A DNA stretch of 34,889 bases from an uncultured Verrucomicrobiales bacterium (GTDB lineage: Bacteria; Verrucomicrobiota; Verrucomicrobiia; Verrucomicrobiales; Akkermansiaceae): NCBI GenBank assembly GCA_913060685.1, contig CAJXVQ010000007.1, positions 1 to 34,889 of the forward strand, in the 5' to 3' direction. A program made the translations under genes and the position numbers. The notes under the pieces were generated by a model, which worked only from the letters and a program-made list of their open reading frames with translations, was not told the DNA's origin and did not search any database. This document shows positions 9,201-15,928 of the stretch, piece by piece. Each line of letters begins with the position of its first letter. The first letter of the stretch is position 1.

Positions 9201-10716
9201 AATCCCGGCCGGGCTTGTTGTCCAGGCAGGGGATATCGTGCACCTCGGCTACCCGTATAAGAATGCGGAAGGCAAGGTGATGTGGAAGACGGCAAAAATC
9301 AAAGTCAGTAGCCATGGTTTCCTCGACGTGATGGATGGTAATTACAACACCGCGCTCAACAGTGCCTTTGTCGGTGAGAAAGTATACCTCCGTGTGTTGG
9401 ACCGTGGTCTCGACACGGGGCCGGGACGTGATTCCGCTGCGGTGACGCTCAAGTCAACCAGCGGCGCTACCACCGAATACGAGTTGCGTGAAACCGAGCC
9501 GCACTCAGGAGTATTTAAAGGCGTCTTCGCGCTTAGCTACGCTGATGAGAAAGTGTCTGCCAAGCTGCCACCCGTCGCACTTAATGGCTTCCCGGTACGA
9601 TACGGCGATGATGTTTCCATTTCCTATTCCACTTCGGAAGGAATCCAATCGTATCAAGTGAACGTCAACAAGGGTGCCGACGGAACGATTGAGCCCTTCA
9701 GTAAACGATTCACTGGCGACGAGATGGCGGTGCAAACGAGTTTTGTCTTGGCCGAATCCTTTTTTGAACTGGCTAAAAAGCACCGTGAGATGGAGCAGGA
9801 GAGCTTGGCTCGCCGCGAGATGGCTCACGCTCAGAAACTCCTTGCCGAGGCGATTGCGACCCACCGCGATGAAGAATTGCAAGCCCATGCCGAGTATCTC
9901 CTGGGGAACCTTTCCCAGGAATACGCTGATCTTTCGAAAAACGATGAAGCCAAGCTGCCCATGTATCAGGATGCGCTGGCGCGTTTCATGAAAATCACGA
10001 CCGACTATCCTGATACGGAATTTGCTCCGAAGGCGCAATTTAAGACCGCGCTGGTTTACGAGAAGATGGGTGAGATTGATAATGCCGTGGAAGAGTATGT
10101 GAAGCTTGCCTACAAATATCCCGATGACGAACTCATCCCGGAGGTGATGTCTCGTCTCGGTGGCTATTTCCAGAAAAAGGGATTGGCGCTCAAGAAAGAG
10201 GCCGATCCATTGCGGGAGAACGAGGATGATCAATCGAAGTCCGAGGTGTTCCGCCTCGACAAGCTCTCCTACCCGCAGTTTCTCAATGCCGCCATGGTGT
10301 TCACCAAGCTTCAAGAGCGTTTCCCGGACGACAAGCTCGCTGGCCTCGCCGGTCTCCGCGCGGCGCAGAACTTCATGCGCGCCCACCAGTATGTGCAGGC
10401 GATTGAGGGCTTTGAAGTGGTCTACCGGAATGAGAAATACGAGGGGCGTGAGATTCGCTCCCAGGCGATGTATTGGTGCGGCCTGAGCAACGAACGATCC
10501 GCCGGAATTATGTCGGATGGAAACTACAAAGGACGTGGCAAGGCCATGAATGACGCCTACAAACTTTACCGCCGTGTCACCTTTGATTTCTCTGACAGCA
10601 AATGGGCGAAGTATGCACGCGGTCGTCTCACTGATCCGGCATTCGAGAGGATCATCCAGGTCGAAAACGAGGCGCGTGAACGCATGATCGAGACCCTGAA
10701 GGAAAGCACCAGATAA
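3286..10716 (+). CDS. Giant secreted TPR / PA14-like / ETG-repeat protein (2476 aa)
   Basis: The start is the ATG in the ATGA overlap with the upstream gene. It gives a signal peptide, with a hydrophobic stretch at residues 19-34 and probable cleavage near A35/A36, so the protein should be exported. Residues 40-1085 are almost wholly helical, with TPR-like units clearest at 860-1090. Residues 1069-1169 form a beta-rich Ig-like unit. ETG-type Ig-like repeats lie near 1230-1283 (ETGPFTGEF), 1696-1747 (ETEEHSGRF) and 2034-2088 (ETEPHSGVF). A PA14-like domain lies at 1445-1516, followed by a conserved CPDAMFDPSTFPEGV block. Residues 2147-2455 are TPR-like and parallel the end of the upstream paralogue. 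Compared with that partner, a 1400-residue N-terminal half is visible here. The TAA shares a base with the next ATG (TAATG). It sits two genes upstream of exbB/exbD and is plausibly an outer partner of that energised complex. No enzymatic motif was recognised. Confidence 0.9.
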   Translation: MISHQQKTIRSQAAGHVRALGAAFAFLAFTTGWIAASPLDDQIAAFKDAPTQTEGAVTQILQSGIKEHRSAKGFAAVRTWLGANPTSSQQLLFKAGQAAEYAVEWKDAAGFYRKLLKSPKVDSGLAAQAAPAVYRIMINSLGDSEAAYLFMREDGDRLRAYGRTRQFDSWFLEQAQSRADFAAMANRLAAVFNSNDSLEPYAGNLDALLRELETFNHDDESLFESLDTLAAAKRTTPQTKARIAWVKEIVPLAATMAELVGAKEKIHDHLMDDAIKAANALVMALPYEGSMAVAKGWMHFNAGDSGVFATFVIPRREEKAAPLLKALRGLTADQARDILASKIAGAKNRIPAGYLFSRQDLRVLVPQIPEVFNTLTAPDVPLFDKTLTLEEAKAMAPHLARNPHAQAAMVRVWAKPERKYSLVVDDLMKSEMWRFTDIKDLSKGIWNSGMFEKDGNDSDPIKKYENLDARYQQLKKQIDPEANSKDRLTAFKALQRDLLSPGPVLPGSNVLWDELFAQAPDADKVTMIKTLCANLGGGREYLLHRALGKSQFGKGGALPWQADVYDNHFRYHQKGTRETAGDLITYLGGLVRAQMKAGTISETIFGMWLHSIDPRKPEAVEFIKVLVASPAYAKLDPAYRRVAADKSHFGKAALTAGAMALNDPGYLSRELLALEAGATPAQVEAALIAAVDRASKAPDCVTVIGLTQVAATPEWTGGTRALVLSLFNENVGLGIIPAKQGYEPLIQRLTKDLSEEKSWGTLEPYVAGLWHAASGTDDKNHYRAAESLTQFGEAAFEDGASSLAMTVARSGSRSEAGRALAASTDPRLVRISGRLRQVTGKAATEVGAVEIPVDESDPAYLIYKSNAEFVQGNVDSAWALYQEGADQLQAVLRKTSVEYGFWLLKRNTETGNTDLAEQLVKELTIWSRQAEGTFSLEQDAELKISYADLAFLKGALPTSRAWYRKVADAKEYQGSDMGMRAALGSVKIDRASRNFGAAMTELDKLMRIKNPGSRIKVHYARAEVFMDQENYKEGLGEIESVLRREPKHPDALILRGKIHNHMRKLVEASEIELGPSQENTVIVPGEAVKINLRDPTLRVSGVGADIEVEIWAKSGDKERVMLRQLGDNKEKFRAEVPTALGPPIPGDKILQILGEDEIRFGYSKRFRAKMDDLPEDPEIVIGVASDAQLALAAGAFPPREGERRLDIEELGLSTAQAALGTRSVRPGNPVYLRVNDPDQSKTSAIDEIYLTLTTSSGDEIRRLKLTETGPFTGEFQAIVPTSGAQALAFASESAPGSDPNMAISAKDYPGWSGKVGDRDSMRTFGIDLNDNVPLDKMSLVSSGAGQSLTHFVLQTSMNGKEWTTRARYPEEKNPAPWDGRPRVSFSLRTDPATHSIPGDRTLPDDWTQAMEVASLRPKSTYSAEIAPNLSLGMLPNGGFHPNETVLLQFRALFYQPAAAIRRFRLEGFPLVSEKGETRTIFMIDGQPASSEIDDPLGIERKFGPGLHEIEVWSTESLGELKKRKPVLSCDVAGKDELAPCPDAMFDPSTFPEGVRATIQQPAAITKSDDGFDIAFGDRTQARLTRFVIAGFEGVAPVIKKVTLSDRGGKVLLPVTQDYQALRANTELEVLPGDQIIARYEDPVTATPKRSKHEKRLTVAFNNAEISASFLNYETTTEGRVLVLEPIRRFRFDDAVAIVINDPDMDGSPKRDAVEFKITTSSGGEAKVKALETEEHSGRFIGKIFPVEGEPSRASEIKMTKGGTLTAVYRDQENLSPGIPTDRKVTISHANYEMPSLAAYNLTSKKLPPAKPEEEPASQPKTRKGSRLAPEIVPEHRTLDYHYIGEEKLSDEDLQGVVGASLRFDVVVPHLALAESSEIRAYIQTDAARKAAKADLKSSFNVSVPGTMKLTGALEGAEVMTPSGYQVGANPRSPSNQPPLEEGRFSFSIPLILGDPPTVSYANKAAEALPSSAIPAGLVVQAGDIVHLGYPYKNAEGKVMWKTAKIKVSSHGFLDVMDGNYNTALNSAFVGEKVYLRVLDRGLDTGPGRDSAAVTLKSTSGATTEYELRETEPHSGVFKGVFALSYADEKVSAKLPPVALNGFPVRYGDDVSISYSTSEGIQSYQVNVNKGADGTIEPFSKRFTGDEMAVQTSFVLAESFFELAKKHREMEQESLARREMAHAQKLLAEAIATHRDEELQAHAEYLLGNLSQEYADLSKNDEAKLPMYQDALARFMKITTDYPDTEFAPKAQFKTALVYEKMGEIDNAVEEYVKLAYKYPDDELIPEVMSRLGGYFQKKGLALKKEADPLRENEDDQSKSEVFRLDKLSYPQFLNAAMVFTKLQERFPDDKLAGLAGLRAAQNFMRAHQYVQAIEGFEVVYRNEKYEGREIRSQAMYWCGLSNERSAGIMSDGNYKGRGKAMNDAYKLYRRVTFDFSDSKWAKYARGRLTDPAFERIIQVENEARERMIETLKESTR

Positions 10717-11072
10717 TGATGAATCAACGGGAACAAGAACTCCTCCGGGAGGAAGTCGGCGATGCCAGGCCTGAGCTTTGTATTCGCAGCAACGCCCGAA
10801 TCGATACGGGGCGTTGGTGGCGGCGGACGCCTCTGTGGATTTGTGTGGTGTCAGGTGAACTCATCATGCTGGCAGTGGGGCGTCGCCGTTATTCAGCTCG
10901 CCTTCCTCTTTCCCGTTGCGGGGAAAGCCACTACAATCACGCCACCGGCGAATTTGTGGTTGTCCCGGGCGAAGAATTAAAATTCAGCCACTTTCCACTT
11001 TCGCCACGCGAAGCTCTTGAACTCCTTCGGTTTTGGAATTCATCAAATCTCACTTCCCATACCCGTAACTGA
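10716..11072 (+). CDS. Unknown 118-residue protein, possibly PH-like
   Basis: The ATG overlaps the TAA of the giant gene by one base (TAATG), and a second ATG follows directly, so the start could be 10716 or 10719. The protein has no signal peptide and only a short hydrophobic strand (WICVVSGELIMLAVGRRRY) that is too short and charged for a confident membrane span. The alternating strand pattern, ending in a helix with SPREALELLRFW, resembles a small PH-like or beta-barrel domain, but I do not recognise the family. It ends 16 bases before the exbB start. Its tight placement between the giant genes and exbB argues that it belongs to the same complex, perhaps as a cytoplasmic accessory (inference). 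Confidence 0.7.
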   Translation: MMNQREQELLREEVGDARPELCIRSNARIDTGRWWRRTPLWICVVSGELIMLAVGRRRYSARLPLSRCGESHYNHATGEFVVVPGEELKFSHFPLSPREALELLRFWNSSNLTSHTRN

Positions 11073-11088
11073 ACATCCGTTAAGAATT

Positions 11089-11733
11089 ATGTTAGAACAT
11101 CTTTTAAAAGGAGGACCGTTGATGGTCCCATTGATCTTGTGCAGCTTGATTAGCCTAGCCGTCGTTTTTGACCGGTGGTTTGCCTTTCGTGATAATAGGA
11201 AGGTCAACACCCGCTCGTTGCGATCGAAGGTTCTCGGCCATCTCCGAAAGAATGACATTGATTCAGCAGCACGCGAGTGTGAGACGGCACGCGGACCCAT
11301 TGCCTCGGTTCTTCTGGCCGGCCTCCGTTCCTACCAACATCTGAGTGGTAAGAAGGAAAGTTCGGAAACGATGCGACTCGTGGTCGGGCAGGTAATGGAA
11401 GACTACAGCACACAAGCCATGGGTGTGGTGAATCGGCGCCTTGATGTCCTGACCACGATCGGGACAGCGGCACCACTGTTGGGGATGACCGGAACGGTGA
11501 CTGGAATGATCGCCTCTTTTGCCGGACTTGCTGATGCCGGAAGCGTGGGTGGTAGCGGCGGAGCAGTGGCGAATGGTATTGCCGAAGCGATGATTACGAC
11601 TGCGGTTGGCTTAATCGTCGCGCTTCTCGCGGTGATTCCCCAGAGTGTTTTTAATCGTTGGAGTGATGAGATCGAGCTTGAGATTGAGGAAGCGAACAGT
11701 GAGGTCGTTGAGTTTATCCTGACCCACCACTAA
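11089..11733 (+). CDS. exbB: MotA/TolQ/ExbB proton channel family protein
   Basis: This is the inner-membrane stator subunit that, with ExbD, couples the proton motive force to envelope work. The start chosen is ATG 11089 (MLEHLLKGGPLMVP), giving 214 residues, because an upstream in-frame ATG at 11017 would overlap the previous gene and add a non-family leader. TM1 lies near residues 11-32. The conserved TolQ/ExbB core GTAAPLLGMTGTVTGMI falls in TM2, and AMITTAVGLIVALLAVIPQSVFNRW forms TM3 and its exit helix. The length is short but normal for bacterial ExbB/TolQ-like proteins. It is followed 19 bases later by two exbD genes. Whether it works as Ton, Tol or another stator is not decided by sequence alone, so the symbol denotes the family only. 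Confidence 0.92.
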   Translation: MLEHLLKGGPLMVPLILCSLISLAVVFDRWFAFRDNRKVNTRSLRSKVLGHLRKNDIDSAARECETARGPIASVLLAGLRSYQHLSGKKESSETMRLVVGQVMEDYSTQAMGVVNRRLDVLTTIGTAAPLLGMTGTVTGMIASFAGLADAGSVGGSGGAVANGIAEAMITTAVGLIVALLAVIPQSVFNRWSDEIELEIEEANSEVVEFILTHH

Positions 11734-11752
11734 GCATAACCAGGAACACCCC

Positions 11753-12166
11753 ATGAGAAAACGCGATCGGAGAGAGAAGAAGCACCGCTCGGGAGAGATT
11801 CCGACCGGTTCGTTCTCGGATATCGCTTTCCTGTTGATCATTTATTTCCTCGTCGCAACAACCTTGGTGAAGGTGAAGAGCATTACGGCTGACCTCCCAT
11901 CCGGGGAGAAATCAAGCCAGACCCAATCAGACAAAACTCCCACCATCAATCTCAAGAACGATCTGATCATGTTTAACGACAAGAGGGTTGATCTTGCCGG
12001 GCTTAACGAACGTCTGTCGGCCCTTGATCTCCCGGAGCAGGAAGCGGATAAGCGGATTATTCTTTTGGAGTCAGCAAAGGGAACTCCTTACGAAGTCTAT
12101 TTTCAGGCCCTCGCGGCCATTAGTGCAAACGGCGGCGTGGTCGCTCTCGTGGAGGATGACAAGTAA
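11753..12166 (+). CDS. exbD: ExbD/TolR family protein, first copy
   Basis: This 137-residue protein is the single-TM partner of the upstream ExbB. A basic cytoplasmic N-terminus (residues 1-14) is followed by a TM helix at about residues 20-40 that starts FSDIAFLLIIYFLV. The Asp is the conserved proton-binding residue of the ExbD/TolR/MotB class. The periplasmic domain follows (residues 45-137) and ends with the family's usual VVALVEDDK-like strand. AGGAAC lies just upstream of the ATG as a ribosome-binding site. A second exbD starts 3 bases after its stop. Confidence 0.93.
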   Translation: MRKRDRREKKHRSGEIPTGSFSDIAFLLIIYFLVATTLVKVKSITADLPSGEKSSQTQSDKTPTINLKNDLIMFNDKRVDLAGLNERLSALDLPEQEADKRIILLESAKGTPYEVYFQALAAISANGGVVALVEDDK

Positions 12167-12169
12167 GCG

Positions 12170-12592
12170 ATGAAGAAACGAGCACAGCGAAAGAAGAGGC
12201 GGATGGTCCCGGTGCCGATCGCCAGCATGGGAGATATCGCTTTTTTGCTGATCATCTTTTTTCTGGTGTGCAGTGAAGTCGCCAAGGACAAGACCAACCT
12301 TCAAGTCACCCTTCCCAATTCCGAGTTCGTGAAAAAGACAAAGACGGCGGTGGCAGCGCGAGTGGCGATTGATGCCGATGGCGTCATTTACTTTGATGGC
12401 GCGCGCGTTGAGAATTCCAAGGATGTTGAATGGGGAGTCCGTGCCGTCCTTGCCAGCACCTCGACCGACGACCAACGTCACGTTCAATTTAAGTGCGACG
12501 CCGCACTCCCGAAGGAAACCTTCGAACCTGTCATGAAAGCAATCGCCGAGGCGGGAGGAATCATAGAAGCGGTGGGGGAAAAAAATCAGTAG
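12170..12592 (+). CDS. exbD: ExbD/TolR family protein, second copy
   Basis: This 140-residue protein has the same layout as its neighbour: a basic N-terminus (KKRAQRKKRR), then MGDIAFLLIIFFLVCSEV with the membrane Asp retained, then a periplasmic domain. Outside the membrane helix the two copies differ strongly, so they are probably specialised subunits of a heteromeric stator, not a recent duplication. It starts 3 bases after the first copy and ends 12 bases before the TonB-like gene. Confidence 0.93.
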   Translation: MKKRAQRKKRRMVPVPIASMGDIAFLLIIFFLVCSEVAKDKTNLQVTLPNSEFVKKTKTAVAARVAIDADGVIYFDGARVENSKDVEWGVRAVLASTSTDDQRHVQFKCDAALPKETFEPVMKAIAEAGGIIEAVGEKNQ

Positions 12593-12604
12593 TCAGAAAA
12601 TCAA

Positions 12605-13066
12605 ATGGAAGAAAAAGAGATCAGGAACCAGTCGAATCACGATGAAATTTCACCGGACGAATTGATGGAGAATTTCCGGGGGCGGAGTTTGAAATCGATC
12701 ATTCTCTTCACGGTGGTGATCCATGCCATTCTTCTTTTGGGAACGAGTATTCCTTTCCTCAAAAAGTCGATCATGGGGCGTGATACCTCCGGGTTAAGTG
12801 AACAGGAACGGATGGAGTTGGCGATGAAGGAGGCGACCCAGTCATTACGGGATATCGCCGAGGAACATGGACTAAATGTTCAGGACATCAGCGGCAATTT
12901 TACCGACGGAGGCCCAAAGCGTGCCCGTCAAAAGGCGCCCGAAGCACCCGCTTCGGAGCCCAAAGTTCCTGAACCTGAATCGAGCATTGAGAAAGAGCTC
13001 AAGGTGAAGAGCGGCGGCCCCGACGTTCCCAAGATCGAAGACGACGAAGAGGATCTTTTCAAGTAG
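12605..13066 (+). CDS. Short TonB-like single-pass membrane protein without a TonB C-terminal domain
   Basis: This 153-residue protein has a charged cytoplasmic N-terminus, one TM helix at about residues 28-48 (SIILFTVVIHAILLLG), and a periplasmic tail rich in Pro, Glu and Lys (KAPEAPASEPKVPEPES). The TM directly after a basic segment, followed by a Pro/Glu/Lys linker and placed just after exbB-exbD-exbD, is TonB-like. However, the tail ends in an acidic EDDEEDLFK sequence and no TonB receptor-binding domain is present. It may be an accessory anchor that links the stator to the larger downstream proteins (inference). It ends 28 bases before the DUF4159 gene. Confidence 0.75.
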   Translation: MEEKEIRNQSNHDEISPDELMENFRGRSLKSIILFTVVIHAILLLGTSIPFLKKSIMGRDTSGLSEQERMELAMKEATQSLRDIAEEHGLNVQDISGNFTDGGPKRARQKAPEAPASEPKVPEPESSIEKELKVKSGGPDVPKIEDDEEDLFK

Positions 13067-13094
13067 GCCCTGAGTCCACCGGTTTGCTGGCACT

Positions 13095-14711
13095 ATGAAA
13101 TCCAATCAAAAAAGTTCTCTTCCTACCGAATGGGTCGATGAGATACCCACGCGCCCTTCGCTCTCAAAGGCGATGGTCGTCTGTGTGGCCACCGTGATGC
13201 TTTCGGCATTAGGTTGGGCTGCCTGGTCATGGGGGCCACGGGCATTGTCGGCTTTTTTTGGCCGTAATTCCGGGGTGATGGAGGTTTTTGAATCCCTGAA
13301 TCTCATTCGGGCACTGGCAATTTCCTTTCAGGCCTTTGGAGTGGTGGGACTTCTGTGTGCTGTCACCGGGTTGCTTGGGGTGGTGCGAAGTCGTGTGACC
13401 TACCATCTTCTTCGGAATTCGCTGATTCTCGTATACCTTGCTGTCGCTTGTTATGTCGTCATCGTTTGGATGGGGCTTTTTGCGGTGCTCGATGCGGAGG
13501 TTGAGATTGATGGCGAAAAGCAGGATCGAGCGACGATCCTATTGCGTTGGTGGTCCGTTTGCTGGCCAGCTCTTGCGGTCGCTCTCTATGCCGGCTGGTT
13601 ACGATTGATGTTGAAGAGTCGCTCGGTATACGCAGCCTTCACGAGTAAGAAAGGAGAGCCGATGTCCGGTGACCGGGTTCTCGAAGACTTGCGGACGCAT
13701 GGACGGGATCCTCGTCATCGTCGAAGCCTCTACGCCAGTTTTGGCACGCACGTGACAATCCTGATCATCATCCCGTGGTTGCTCAGTCTGGGGGGGCGTG
13801 TTGAGGCCTATAAGGTTCCCAAGGGAAGTGGTAACCCGGTCGTGGCAATGGTGAAGATGGTGAAGCCGAAGAAGAAAAAGAAGAAGACTCTGACCCTGCG
13901 TGCCAATTCCGATATCATCATGGCCATTCCTGATTTGGATGAAACCGAAGTGGATCAGGAAATGGAGAAACAAACACAGGCGACCTACGAGGCTGGTGCG
14001 ATTGCCAAGGCGGGTAAGATTGGCAAGGGTGGGGGTACCGAAGGTGGCTGGCCGGCCGGAATGGATGATTACAAAATCCGCTTCATTCGTCTTGATCATG
14101 GTGGAGCAGGCTGGGACGACGGGATGAATGAAACCGGTGCCGATATTAATTTCCTGCGCGCGTTCGCCAAGATGACCGGTTTGAAGAAAATCGCCCGCAG
14201 GGGCGAGAGCCATTCAATTGGATTGCTTAAGAAGTATCCCAAGGACGGATTCCCTCCCTTTGTCTATCTGACTGGCAACGGAAGCATGGGGCGGGTCAGT
14301 TCGGGCGATATGAAGATTCTCCGCGAATACTGCCTCGGCGGGGGGATGCTCATCGCCGATGCGGGCAGCGCCCGTTTTCATAGCAGCTTCATCCATTTTA
14401 TGCGCCAGGTCTTTCCCGACAAGCCGCTGATTGATATCGCTGATGACGATATGCTTTACCAGGCTCCCACCCGCTTTCCTGATGGCGCTCCGGCATTTTG
14501 GCATCACGGTGGTCGGCGTCCGTTGGGGATCAAACACGACGGACGCTGGGTTGCCTTCTATCACCCGGGCGATATGAATGACGCCTGGAAATCCCAAGGC
14601 TATACCGACGTCTCACCCGAGATGCGTGATGCCGCTGTGAGTTTGGGCGTTAACCTTGTCAATTATGCCTTCAATAATTGGGACGATGCTGTGACCAAAG
14701 CCAAAAAATGA
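13095..14711 (+). CDS. Five-TM protein with TonB-like lysine linker and C-terminal DUF4159 domain
   Basis: The 538-residue protein has predicted TM helices near 27-46, 71-97, 108-131, 152-172 and 213-233. The fifth is followed at 257-264 by a KPKKKKKK run and an acidic linker, a layout reminiscent of the TonB segment that crosses the periplasm. Residues 326-530 match DUF4159 as I know it: DYKIRFIRLDHGG at the start, a central FVYLTGNGSMGRVSSGDMK strand-turn, and LGGGMLIADAG. DUF4159 has a class I glutamine-amidotransferase-like look and often occurs with BatA-type proteins, and its activity is not established. I see no obvious catalytic Cys-His-Glu triad. Its TGA overlaps the next gene's ATG (ATGA, 14708-14711). 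Confidence 0.85.
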   Translation: MKSNQKSSLPTEWVDEIPTRPSLSKAMVVCVATVMLSALGWAAWSWGPRALSAFFGRNSGVMEVFESLNLIRALAISFQAFGVVGLLCAVTGLLGVVRSRVTYHLLRNSLILVYLAVACYVVIVWMGLFAVLDAEVEIDGEKQDRATILLRWWSVCWPALAVALYAGWLRLMLKSRSVYAAFTSKKGEPMSGDRVLEDLRTHGRDPRHRRSLYASFGTHVTILIIIPWLLSLGGRVEAYKVPKGSGNPVVAMVKMVKPKKKKKKTLTLRANSDIIMAIPDLDETEVDQEMEKQTQATYEAGAIAKAGKIGKGGGTEGGWPAGMDDYKIRFIRLDHGGAGWDDGMNETGADINFLRAFAKMTGLKKIARRGESHSIGLLKKYPKDGFPPFVYLTGNGSMGRVSSGDMKILREYCLGGGMLIADAGSARFHSSFIHFMRQVFPDKPLIDIADDDMLYQAPTRFPDGAPAFWHHGGRRPLGIKHDGRWVAFYHPGDMNDAWKSQGYTDVSPEMRDAAVSLGVNLVNYAFNNWDDAVTKAKK

Positions 14712-15928
14712 ACTGGAATCCGGAATACTTTAGCGAAATTGGTTATCTCGGAGTTGGTCTTTCGGGAGGAACCTTGTTGATGTGGTTGGTTTATTTGAAG
14801 AAGCCCGCACGCTTGTGGAGCACGGTGGCATTGGCTTTGGTTGTGGTGTCTTTTGTCTGTGCGAGAATTAATTCGAAGGGCCATGTGAATCGAATTCAAC
14901 CCGATCGGAGCGCAGAGCTTGTGAAGCAGGCGGCTCTGGAAGAGGCGAAACAACAAGCTTTGCTTGATAGCCGTAGCGACGAAGTGTCCAAGATCCGCTT
15001 CGCAGAGGACGGGGCCAGTGATTTTCTTGATCGCGCGGGCATGGATGATGCCGATCTTAAATATTTTGAAAGCAAGGGAGGCTTTGGCGAACCCGGGTGG
15101 AAGAGAGAAAAGAAAACCCGCTCGGGGGGCGGGGGAGACGGAAGCCTTGAGTCGGAGATTGGTGGCGAAGATGTTATTGGCGGGGTGCAATCCGAGGAAT
15201 TTGAAGCAGACGAGGGAAGTGAACCGATCATCATGGCGGAGGCTGACATGGTCATGGCGAACCGGCTCGATCTTTTGAATCTGCGACTGACCTTGATTCT
15301 TCTGGCGCTTGCGATTTTTATCGTTCTTTACGACTACCTCAGGCGTGCAAATCTGTATGGGAAAGCTTCAAGGCCTCTTCCTTTGCCGAGTTCATGGCTC
15401 AATGCCCTGACTCCCATGCCGCCTCTGGTGGTTTCAAAGAAGCGTCATCGAAAGTCCGCCCGGAGCGAGTTGGCACGGCTGGCGAAGCGTGGTGATTCGT
15501 TTGTCTACCTGACTGATGATCCCGCCCGGGTTGCCAAATTTCCCAAGTCACTGAGAAGACTGCCATTCATTGGTGGGAGGGAAGAGTTGATTCCAGCAAG
15601 TGCCGGAGTCGATGATGATTTCATCTTTGAAACTGTTTGGTACGGACGTAGTTCGTTTGTGGTTGATCGCCCGGAAAGAGCGCTCACATTGCTTGCCGGT
15701 TTTCTGGCGAGGCTCGAGCAACGAACGGTTTCTCGAGCCAGGGTTTCTCAAACCGCCCATCTCGTTTGGGATCTATCGATTCCAATGCCCCGGGAAACCC
15801 TTGAAGAGGCGATGAAGCTGGCCCACGCGACCGGGTTTTCAATTCTGATCCTCCGGGAAAAATTATCGAAGGCAGCGCAGGCGAAATCCAGCCCATCCAA
15901 ACTCGAGGGAGAACCCATTCCATCATGA
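14708..15928 (+). CDS. Unknown three-TM membrane protein (406 aa)
   Basis: The start is ATG 14708 in an ATGA overlap with the DUF4159 gene. A further upstream in-frame ATG at 14678 would lie inside that gene and is less likely. Predicted TM helices are at about residues 11-30, 36-53 and 190-210. Between them lies a charged, partly coiled region (EEAKQQALLDSRSDE) and a Gly-rich low-complexity linker near 138-155. The C-terminal 190 residues form a soluble domain that I do not recognise. The layout resembles BatA/BatB-type membrane proteins of aerotolerance operons but no VWA MIDAS motif is visible. It couples to the next gene by another ATGA (15925-15928). Confidence 0.75.
   Translation: MNWNPEYFSEIGYLGVGLSGGTLLMWLVYLKKPARLWSTVALALVVVSFVCARINSKGHVNRIQPDRSAELVKQAALEEAKQQALLDSRSDEVSKIRFAEDGASDFLDRAGMDDADLKYFESKGGFGEPGWKREKKTRSGGGGDGSLESEIGGEDVIGGVQSEEFEADEGSEPIIMAEADMVMANRLDLLNLRLTLILLALAIFIVLYDYLRRANLYGKASRPLPLPSSWLNALTPMPPLVVSKKRHRKSARSELARLAKRGDSFVYLTDDPARVAKFPKSLRRLPFIGGREELIPASAGVDDDFIFETVWYGRSSFVVDRPERALTLLAGFLARLEQRTVSRARVSQTAHLVWDLSIPMPRETLEEAMKLAHATGFSILILREKLSKAAQAKSSPSKLEGEPIPS

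Noticed and set aside
9505-10386. Long minus-strand open frame (293 codons) opposite the TPR end of the giant gene
   Set aside because: It is a shadow of a high-GC coding strand, with no domain pattern, ribosome-binding site or plausible neighbours.
14678-14707. Alternative earlier start for the three-TM protein
   Set aside because: The added residues (MGRCCDQSQK) overlap the DUF4159 coding end, and the ATGA start at 14708 matches the operon's habit.
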